Positions 1-5,935 of a stretch of 20,253 bases of DNA are shown here, one piece after another (the first letter of the stretch is position 1; the number at the start of each line of letters is the position of its first letter). Both the position numbers and the translations under genes were made by a program. The notes under the pieces are model-generated. The model saw only the letters and a list, made by a program, of their open reading frames with translations, had not been told where the DNA came from and did no database searches. The stretch comes from an uncultured Blautia sp. (GTDB taxonomy: Bacteria > Bacillota > Clostridia > Lachnospirales > Lachnospiraceae): positions 1 through 20,253 of the forward strand of contig CAKRTP010000021.1 in NCBI GenBank assembly GCA_934402155.1. Direction: 5' to 3'.

Positions 1-598
1 GGTATGCTCGCTCATCCACACATTTCCTTAATGCATCCCCGGAAACAGCGATCTTCACGATATCATCCTCTGTGACCGCCTCTTCCATTCCTTTTCCAAG
101 GAAAGCGGCAACTTTCTCCGGTCTGTGGCAGGTCTTCTGGATCAGCTTTCCGAGAGCATCCATACCAACGACTCCGATAACCATCTCCGCAAACTCTGGG
201 ATCACTGGCTCCCGCTCTCCCGGTACTTTGAGTGGCAGACGCTTTGCGCCGTCTGCTTCGATCAAAAGGACATCTGCGAGTCCTCTCAGTTCCTCTAATT
301 TCTCTTCCGGAAGACAGCCAATCTTCCCCGTCTCGCGGTCAAGACTGGCTGCTACCGTATAGTGATATCTCTGCAGATCCTTCCGAACCTCGTCAATATC
401 GCCGTCTTCCGCAAACGGACGGTCTGGTTCATAGGCCATATGGGTAGTCGTTGTCACGACCACTTTTTTTCCGCCAGAGACAAGTTCTTCCGTCAGCCGG
501 AAGATCAGACTTGTCTTTCCTCCTCCACCAACTACGGCGATCGCTGATGTTGTTTCTGCATCAATTGCCAATGCTTCCAGAAGATTTTTCTGCATCAT
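1..598 (-). CDS. yqeC: YqeC, selenium-dependent hydroxylase accessory protein (3' end cut by window)
   Basis: Accessory protein found next to selenium-dependent molybdenum hydroxylases; its exact reaction is not established, but it is thought to act in making or inserting the Se-containing Mo centre. Reading down from 598 gives about 199 open codons to the window edge. The N-terminal part has a P-loop (AVVGGGGKTSL, residues 21-31), followed by VVTTTTHM and later IEADGAKRLPLKVP and EPVIPE, all typical of the family. The start is the ATG ATG pair at 598/595. The first ATG overlaps the yqeB stop (ATGA), with GGAG about 8 nt upstream, so the two genes are translationally coupled. It is the last visible gene of the xdhA-xdhB-xdhC-yqeB-yqeC series. 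The reading frame is intact; the C-terminus lies outside the window. Confidence 0.88.
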   Translation of the reverse strand, partial: MMQKNLLEALAIDAETTSAIAVVGGGGKTSLIFRLTEELVSGGKKVVVTTTTHMAYEPDRPFAEDGDIDEVRKDLQRYHYTVAASLDRETGKIGCLPEEKLEELRGLADVLLIEADGAKRLPLKVPGEREPVIPEFAEMVIGVVGMDALGKLIQKTCHRPEKVAAFLGKGMEEAVTEDDIVKIAVSGDALRKCVDERAY

Positions 599-1398
599 GG
601 AAGAACTCCGTTCGCCATCAGAACCTCCACCACACTTCCGGCAATACAGCGGGCTTTGTCCGAGATGGTATTACAGTTTTTCTTCTGCTCTTTACGCGGA
701 TCGATATCTGCGATCTTCATCCCTTCCGGTACTTTGTATCCATCACGGATGATTCCCCTGAGAACCCCTGTCAGAGAAGCTCGTACCGGTGTTTCACCGA
801 CCATCGCTATGATCTGATCCTTTTCTACAATATCACCGATCCTGGAACGATTATGCATGATCCCTGCTGCCGGTGCATGGATCACACGTTCCTTCCCATA
901 TCCGGCGATCACACCTGGAACACCTGTATTTGGTGCAGCCGGACCTTCCGAAATGATTCTGGCAAGATCATGTCCTCTCTGTGTCTCCACAACAAAATCC
1001 ACGTCTTTGCCGGCCTCAAACCCCGGTCCAAGAGCCACCGTAAGAGGAGCCATTTCTCTTGTCGTCCCAAGATTTTTTTTGGCAAGGATCGCATCGATCA
1101 TTGCATCCGGTTTCAGTTCTTTTGCTGCCTCTCCGCTCTCATCGACAAGAACAGGAATTTCTCCGGCATCCCAGACCTTCTGATATTCGTCAATTTGGCT
1201 GATCAGACGCCCTGTAATTCCCTCAACACGGGAAATTCCGTCGTAGACGGCCTCCCCGAATGAAACTTTCCTTCGAATCGCACTGGGTTTTCCGCATTCC
1301 AGCACCAGCACCTGATAACCGCATCTGTGCAGTCTGTGGATCACTCCGCTTGCAAGGTCTCCGCCTCCTCGAACGATCAGTCTTGTTTTATGTTCCAT
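595..1398 (-). CDS. yqeB: YqeB, selenium-dependent molybdenum cofactor biosynthesis protein
   Basis: YqeB (EF2563-type) family protein of 267 aa, the usual length. The family always accompanies selenium-dependent Mo hydroxylases and is needed for their labile selenium/Mo cofactor; the chemistry is unresolved. Visible features are an N-terminal nucleotide-binding-like glycine motif (IVRGGGDLASGV, about residues 8-19), a Cys at 35 in the segment LECGKPSAIRRKVSFGEAV, and repeated glycine-rich turns (ALGPGFEAG, IAGYGKERV) in the second half. The ATG at 1398 has GAAGGGA upstream and lies 24 bp after the xdhC stop. The stop codon overlaps the yqeC start. Its presence is the main sequence evidence that the hydroxylases in this window are of the selenium-dependent type. 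Confidence 0.9.
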   Translation of the reverse strand: MEHKTRLIVRGGGDLASGVIHRLHRCGYQVLVLECGKPSAIRRKVSFGEAVYDGISRVEGITGRLISQIDEYQKVWDAGEIPVLVDESGEAAKELKPDAMIDAILAKKNLGTTREMAPLTVALGPGFEAGKDVDFVVETQRGHDLARIISEGPAAPNTGVPGVIAGYGKERVIHAPAAGIMHNRSRIGDIVEKDQIIAMVGETPVRASLTGVLRGIIRDGYKVPEGMKIADIDPRKEQKKNCNTISDKARCIAGSVVEVLMANGVLP

Positions 1399-1422
1399 GA
1401 TGTTTCTGTTCCCTTCTGTATA

Positions 1423-1914
1423 TCATTGTTTTTTATTTTCTGCATTTTCATGCATAACCTTTTCCACCGCGTTGACAATGTTCTGGTAGCCTGTACAGCG
1501 GCAGAGATTTCCGGACATTTTTTTCCGGATTTCTTCTCTGGTCAGTTCTTTCCCCTGTTCAAGAAGCACTGTTGCCGACATGATAAAGCCCGGTGTACAG
1601 AATCCGCACTGAATGGCACCTTCCTCGATAAATGCTTCCTGGATCCTGGTAATCACGCCATCTTTTTCAAGACCTTCCAGGGTACGGATATTTTTGCCTT
1701 CTGCCCAGACTGCAAGGTAGATACAGGAGTCTATGGTTTCACCATCTATGATAACTGTACAGGCACCACACTCACCTACCTCACAGCCTTTTTTTACCGA
1801 AGTAAGGCCAAGACGATTTCTCAGCATATCGAGAAGAGATTCTCTCGGATCCACATACTCAGCCACTTCTTTTCCGTTTACCGTACATTGTACAAGTACT
1901 TTTTCTCTTTTCAT
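1423..1914 (-). CDS. xdhC: Xanthine dehydrogenase [2Fe-2S] subunit
   Basis: Small iron-sulfur subunit (163 aa) of a three-subunit xanthine dehydrogenase-type molybdenum hydroxylase. It carries electrons from the Mo site in XdhA to FAD in XdhB, in the cytoplasm. The N-terminal plant-type ferredoxin cluster is bound by C44, C49, C52 and C64 (GCEVGECGAC motif). The C-terminal helical-domain cluster uses C103, C106, C138 and C140 (QCGFC and CRCTG motifs). All eight ligands are present. The start ATG at 1914 overlaps the xdhB stop as ATGA, with GGAGGTGAGG upstream. The name follows the E. coli scheme (XdhC is the Fe-S subunit); other schemes use XdhC for a maturation factor. Confidence 0.92.
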   Translation of the reverse strand: MKREKVLVQCTVNGKEVAEYVDPRESLLDMLRNRLGLTSVKKGCEVGECGACTVIIDGETIDSCIYLAVWAEGKNIRTLEGLEKDGVITRIQEAFIEEGAIQCGFCTPGFIMSATVLLEQGKELTREEIRKKMSGNLCRCTGYQNIVNAVEKVMHENAENKKQ

Positions 1915-2813
1915 GCTTCCTCACCTCCACAGCCGGTTTCCAAAAGTCCTGCCCGCACGGTATGGATAAGTGCCCGACGTGCAATCTCTCCGCCGATCTG
2001 AAGCCTGAAATCTCTCGATGCCCTCCAGGAATCTCTTGGATTTATCTCACTTCGGATACTGTCCTCCAGCTTCTGGTATAAACTTTCATCAATCTTCTGA
2101 CCTTTCAGCATTTGCTCTGTCTTCACACAACGGTAAGGAACCGGAGCAGCCACACCAAATGTGATCCGAACATCTTCCAGGATATTTTTTTTGAGATCAG
2201 TTCTGCTGACTACACTGCAGCTTAAAGTTGCAATGTCCATGGCATTCCTCATCGAATATTTGATATAATGCCCATGATATCCCTCATACTCAGCACGTGG
2301 GATGATCACATGCGTCAGAACCTCTCCCTGATGAAGATCAACACGTCCCGGTCCAAGGTAAAACTCTCTGACCGGCACTGTTCTTCCTCCCCCGGCATTC
2401 GCTATCTTAAGAAGAGCGTTATATGAAAAAACTGTCGGCACACTGTCAGCGCTGACTGCGCCGTTGCAGATGTTTCCTCCGATCGTACCTATATTTCGGA
2501 TCTGCGGACCTCCAACCTGATCTACCGCTTCCCCAAGCACAGGAATACACTCCTGTATGACGGGATCTGCCGTAATATGAGAAAACACGGTTCCTGCTCC
2601 TATATAAATATCTCCGGAATCTTTCTTTTCAATTCCTTTGATTTCTTCAATATCGCGGATCGATACCAGGGAAGTACCTGCCATTCTTCCCTCACGGATC
2701 TTGATCAGAACATCACTTCCCCCTGAAATGATCCTTGCATCCGGATGCTGCATAAGAAGTTCCACTGCTTCTGAAACGGATTTTGCATTATAATAATTTT
2801 CAATATCATACAT
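1911..2813 (-). CDS. xdhB: Xanthine dehydrogenase FAD-binding subunit
   Basis: FAD subunit (300 aa) of the three-subunit Mo hydroxylase, passing electrons from the [2Fe-2S] clusters to NAD+ or another acceptor. The family's two FAD-binding stretches are clear: IISGGSDVL (28-36) and GGPQIRNIGTIGGNIC (101-116). The C-terminal part matches the CO dehydrogenase flavoprotein C-terminal domain (residues about 180-285). The start ATG at 2813 has GAGAGGAG upstream and lies 21 bp after xdhA; the end overlaps xdhC by 4 bp. It is the only FAD-type hydroxylase subunit in the window, so it may also serve the fused hydroxylase at 5936-8518, which has none (inference). Confidence 0.92.
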   Translation of the reverse strand: MYDIENYYNAKSVSEAVELLMQHPDARIISGGSDVLIKIREGRMAGTSLVSIRDIEEIKGIEKKDSGDIYIGAGTVFSHITADPVIQECIPVLGEAVDQVGGPQIRNIGTIGGNICNGAVSADSVPTVFSYNALLKIANAGGGRTVPVREFYLGPGRVDLHQGEVLTHVIIPRAEYEGYHGHYIKYSMRNAMDIATLSCSVVSRTDLKKNILEDVRITFGVAAPVPYRCVKTEQMLKGQKIDESLYQKLEDSIRSEINPRDSWRASRDFRLQIGGEIARRALIHTVRAGLLETGCGGEEA

Positions 2814-2834
2814 AACAAGCTTTCTCCTCTCAGT

Positions 2835-5126
2835 TCAGGAATGCTCCGCCTGGATCAGTCCGTTTTTTCGGAAACCATCGATCAGCTTCTGCGGTGTCAG
2901 CGGATTCTCGTTGAATGCGATTCCTGTCGCATTCAGGACTGCATTTCGGATAGCCGGCGCACATGGAATAGCCGGTGGCTCACCTAATGCCTTGTTTCCA
3001 TATGGTCCTATCGGATCATCCAGTTCAACAAAACCAACATTGATCTCCGGAGTATCCATCATAGTCATCATCTTGTAATCCAGAAGATTTCCATTCAGCG
3101 GTCGTCCTGTCTTTTCATCCAGGATCAGCTGCTCGCTGATGCCATACCCCATGCCCATGGACATGCCACCCTGAACCTGCATCTCGGCAAGCTGCGGGTT
3201 CAGAAGTTTTCCGCTGTCATGCACATTGATGATATGAAGGATTTTGATCTTTCCAAGCTTGATATCCACCTCAACCTCCGCAAAACAGCAGCCTGTCGCG
3301 AGCGTGTTTTTTTTCACCTGCTCAGAGACTTCTGCAGTCAGAACAGAAGAATTTGTCAGGCTGTAATAGCTCTCTTCTGCCAGTGCCTCAAGAGAGAGTA
3401 CCTGTTCTCCGTCTGCCCAGATCCAGTTATCACGGAGTTCAAGTTCTGTAGTATCAAGATCCGGAAGCAGTGTTCTTGCATAAGCAAGGATCTTGTCACG
3501 AAGGAGCTCCGCACAGTGGCGTACTGCTGTTCCTGTGACAAAAGTCTGTCTGGACGCATAAGCACCTGTATCAAACGGTGAAATATCCGTATCCTGTGTA
3601 GACATGATATGTACATGCTCCATATCTGTCTGAAGTGTCTCTGCGACCATCTGCGAAAAGACGGTATCTGCCCCCTGTCCGATCTCTGTTGCTCCGAGAA
3701 TAAGCTGTACACTTCCATCCTGGTTCATCGAAAGTCTTGCGCCTGATATTTCCAGGGAGATTGGCCAGACACCTGTCTTATAGGAAAACAGTGCCATTCC
3801 GACACCTCTTCGCACGTCTCCGCTCTGGCTGGCATATTCTTTTCGTTTTTCATCCCAGTGAATAAACTCGGCACCTTTTTTGAGACATTCAAAAATGCCA
3901 TTTGAATTTGCTGCGATCGGTTTGAGATATTTGTCTTCATAATAACCCCTGATCAGGTTTTTTCGGCGAAATTCCAAGGGATCCATATGGATCGCATTTG
4001 CCACATCGTCCATAAAACACTCTATTGCAAAACAAACCTGCGGGATTCCATATCCACGCATCGCACCGGCAACCGGCGTATTGGTATAGACGGTATATGC
4101 TTCTCCCCGGATATTCGGACAGGCATACTGCAGTCTCCAGGAGGTCAGTCCGTTCGCTGCAATCGCATGACCATGAGATGCATAGGCACCCTGGTTGGAA
4201 CAGGAATGCATATCCTTGGCAAGAAGTCTGCCCTCTTTGTCCACACCTGCTGCAAGATCAAATTCAATCGAATGGCGGGTTCTTGTATTGCAGAAAGTTT
4301 CTTCTCTGCTGAGATCCAGTTTGACCGGTCTTCCGCCAACCTGCGTGGTCAGAAATGCATTCAGAGGCTCATAGAGAACGTCCTGTTTGTTTCCGAAACC
4401 ACCGCCGACATAAGGCTTGATCACACGCACGCGTCCCCACGGAATTCCCAGTGCCTGTCCGATCACCCGGCGGACGATATGCGGGATCTGCGTGGAAGTC
4501 ACTACTACGATCCGGCCTTTTTCCATGTATGCATAAGAGATCGGATTCTCAATATGACAATGCTGGACGATCGGTGTCTTGTAAGTTCCGCTGACGATCG
4601 TCTCTGATTCTTCCATTCCTTTGTCCACATCCCCGATAAAATAGTTGGAACGTGCCAGTACATTGTCTTTCTTGTCAAAATGGATCGGCGGATTACTTCC
4701 CCGCATGGATCTGCGCGGATGGATCTCGACCGGATATTCTTCATATTCCACTTTGATCAGTTTCAGTGCCCTGGATGCTGTGATCTCGTCCTCTGCAATA
4801 ACTGCGGCAATATCATCTCCATAATAACGTACCCGTCCTGTAAGAAGATTTCGGTCAGCCACATCCTGATGTGCCGGCTCTACCGACCATGGATGCCCCG
4901 GTGTCGGATAACAGTGATCCGGAACATCTTTAAACGTCACAACCTTCACAACACCTTCCAGAGCTTGTGCTTCTTTTGTATCAATCAAGGTCACAATACC
5001 ATTTCCGATCGATGCATGGAGCACTTTTGCCACCAGACACCTTGGCGGTATCAGATCCTCTGTAAATTTGGCTCTGCCGGTTACCTTTTCATATGCGTCT
5101 ACACGCGGAACGCTTTTTCCTATCAT
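2835..5126 (-). CDS. xdhA: Xanthine dehydrogenase molybdenum-binding subunit
   Basis: Large catalytic subunit (763 aa, close to the ~750 aa of E. coli XdhA). It hydroxylates purines such as hypoxanthine or xanthine at the Mo centre; exact substrate not readable. Residues ~14-120 form the a/b hammerhead domain, the rest the Mo-pterin domains. Motifs: GGGFGNK at 241-247, AMRGYG at 355-360, IGQG at 482-485, and the catalytic glutamate in ALGEPPAIP (E716). Start ATG at 5126 has GAAAGG just upstream. It is the first gene of a second transcription block, preceded by a 315-bp gap with promoter and terminator-like hairpin, and is followed by xdhB and xdhC. The 119-nt-spaced leader hairpin suggests its expression can be set separately from the upstream genes. 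Confidence 0.92.
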   Translation of the reverse strand: MIGKSVPRVDAYEKVTGRAKFTEDLIPPRCLVAKVLHASIGNGIVTLIDTKEAQALEGVVKVVTFKDVPDHCYPTPGHPWSVEPAHQDVADRNLLTGRVRYYGDDIAAVIAEDEITASRALKLIKVEYEEYPVEIHPRRSMRGSNPPIHFDKKDNVLARSNYFIGDVDKGMEESETIVSGTYKTPIVQHCHIENPISYAYMEKGRIVVVTSTQIPHIVRRVIGQALGIPWGRVRVIKPYVGGGFGNKQDVLYEPLNAFLTTQVGGRPVKLDLSREETFCNTRTRHSIEFDLAAGVDKEGRLLAKDMHSCSNQGAYASHGHAIAANGLTSWRLQYACPNIRGEAYTVYTNTPVAGAMRGYGIPQVCFAIECFMDDVANAIHMDPLEFRRKNLIRGYYEDKYLKPIAANSNGIFECLKKGAEFIHWDEKRKEYASQSGDVRRGVGMALFSYKTGVWPISLEISGARLSMNQDGSVQLILGATEIGQGADTVFSQMVAETLQTDMEHVHIMSTQDTDISPFDTGAYASRQTFVTGTAVRHCAELLRDKILAYARTLLPDLDTTELELRDNWIWADGEQVLSLEALAEESYYSLTNSSVLTAEVSEQVKKNTLATGCCFAEVEVDIKLGKIKILHIINVHDSGKLLNPQLAEMQVQGGMSMGMGYGISEQLILDEKTGRPLNGNLLDYKMMTMMDTPEINVGFVELDDPIGPYGNKALGEPPAIPCAPAIRNAVLNATGIAFNENPLTPQKLIDGFRKNGLIQAEHS

Positions 5127-5199
5127 AACCTTTCACCTGCCCTCATTTCATTCACAAATCAGAAGCTTTTTTCCTGTTTTCTGAAAAATCACCTGATAT

Positions 5200-5260
5200 A
5201 AAAAGAGCCGGCTGAGTTCCAAGAAACTTGTCTGTTCCCCTCTGAACTCACGTCCGGCTC
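5200..5260 (-). terminator. Terminator-like hairpin (possible attenuator) in the xdhA leader
   Basis: Minus-strand RNA forms a 7-bp GC-rich stem (5254-5260 with 5205-5211) and, after a 3-nt/1-nt internal loop, a second 7-bp stem (5244-5250 with 5213-5219) capped by a 24-nt loop that can fold a small CAAG/CTTG hairpin. The descending strand runs directly into five Us (5204-5200). It may simply end the ssnA-polyferredoxin transcript, but it lies downstream of a promoter and 73 nt before xdhA, so conditional read-through is the better fit. Confidence 0.65.
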
Positions 5261-5301
5261 CGAACCATGCTATTTTCCACTTCAGGTATTTTGTTTATCA
5301 T

Positions 5302-5330
5302 AGCTACTGCTCACTCCGTTCACAGCAACT
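5302..5330 (-). repeat. RNA hairpin, copy 2, at 5' end of xdhA leader
   Basis: Minus-strand 9-bp stem (5322-5330 with 5302-5310, including G-U pairs) closing an 11-nt loop GAACGGAGTGA. The 27-bp stretch 5305-5331 matches 5403-5429 with one mismatch. It begins about 8 nt after the predicted transcription start of the 5345-5374 promoter. Confidence 0.6.
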
Positions 5331-5344
5331 TATCAGATACACTG

Positions 5345-5374
5345 ATTGTAACATATTTTACAGCATGATTGCAA
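5345..5374 (-). promoter_or_regulatory. Predicted sigma-A promoter for xdhABC-yqeBC
   Basis: On the minus strand: TTGCAA (5374-5369), 18-nt spacer, TACAAT (5350-5345), with a TG one base before the -10 (extended -10). The transcription start would be near 5338, giving a leader of about 210 nt before xdhA. It lies outside any gene, in an AT-rich stretch. Confidence 0.6.
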
Positions 5375-5401
5375 TCTGTTTTAATAATTTTCAGACTTTT
5401 A

Positions 5402-5426
5402 TTACTGTTCACTCCGTTCACAGCAA
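5402..5426 (-). repeat. RNA hairpin, copy 1, after the polyferredoxin stop
   Basis: Minus-strand 7-bp stem (5420-5426 with 5402-5408, one G-U pair) with the same 11-nt loop as copy 2. It starts about 15 nt after the polyferredoxin stop codon, so it would lie in the 3' UTR of the upstream transcript. The two copies are offset by 98 bp. Their stem ends differ but both still pair. Confidence 0.6.
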
Positions 5427-5441
5427 CTTGGTCAAATTTAT

Positions 5442-5933
5442 TTATCGTACAGGTGTAAAGATTCCCCGCAGATCATGGATCACACCACGCGGGCATTTGA
5501 CTGAACACATACCGCAGCTTAAGCAGAGTTCCTCATCGATCACTGCACAGTTGTCTGTCACCTTGATTGCTCCTGCGGTACAGGTTTTCTCGCAGATTCC
5601 ACAGCCGATACAGCTTACCTCGCACTGCTTCTTTGCCGCTGCACCTTTGCTCTTGTTTGAGCATTTTACTACAATGTAGTCTGCACATTCATGGATATGA
5701 ATGATCTGCTGCGGACAGGCTTTGACACATTTTTTGCAGGCAATACATTTGGATTCATCAACTTCTGCAACCCCATACTCATTGATGGAGATCGCGCCAA
5801 GTTTACATGCATCAACACAGGCACCACAGCCGATACAGCCGTCACTGCAGCCTGTTTCTCCTTTTACCGCCCTGCATCCACCGTTACAGGCTACAAGGGC
5901 TGCCCTGTATGGAAATTTCTTTTTGACTGCCAT
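5442..5933 (-). CDS. RnfB-like soluble polyferredoxin (four [4Fe-4S] clusters)
   Basis: Electron carrier of 163 aa with four CX2CX2CX3C sites: C33/36/39/43, C63/66/69/73, C108/111/114/118 and C137/140/143/147, plus extra cysteines C16, C20 and C29. The opening [12 protein letters not shown] and overall layout resemble the cytoplasmic C-terminal part of RnfB (Rnf complex), but the membrane anchor and N-terminal Fe-S domain of RnfB are missing, so it should be soluble. Start: a TTG at 5939 overlaps the upstream stop, but the ATG at 5933 has AGGAAGG at 7-nt spacing and is preferred. It follows the fused hydroxylase almost without gap, so it probably takes electrons from, or gives them to, that enzyme and YgfK (inference). 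Confidence 0.85.
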   Translation of the reverse strand: MAVKKKFPYRAALVACNGGCRAVKGETGCSDGCIGCGACVDACKLGAISINEYGVAEVDESKCIACKKCVKACPQQIIHIHECADYIVVKCSNKSKGAAAKKQCEVSCIGCGICEKTCTAGAIKVTDNCAVIDEELCLSCGMCSVKCPRGVIHDLRGIFTPVR

Positions 5934-5935
5934 AA

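Larger units (their letters stand above)
5127..5441 (-). other. Structured intergenic region between polyferredoxin gene and xdhA
   Basis: This 315-bp gap has no convincing gene apart from a possible 17-codon leader ORF at 5248-5301. In transcription order it holds: a hairpin just after the polyferredoxin stop (5402-5426), an extended -10 promoter (5345-5374), a second hairpin with the same loop sequence (5302-5330), a terminator-like double stem ending in five Us (5200-5260), then about 73 nt to the xdhA start with no further promoter seen. The layout is that of a promoter plus 5' leader with an attenuator. Confidence 0.6.

Noticed and set aside
451..1263. Plus-strand open frame of 270 codons opposite yqeC/yqeB.
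   Set aside because: It lies across two conserved minus-strand genes and shows no family similarity; a shadow frame.
5205..5260. On the plus strand this hairpin resembles group II intron domain V: GAGCCGG lower stem, CGT bulge and CCGGCTC return.
   Set aside because: Domain V is about 34 nt with a GNRA loop on a short upper stem; here the upper stem is 7 bp with a 24-nt loop. No reverse transcriptase or other intron domains are near. The minus-strand terminator reading explains it better.
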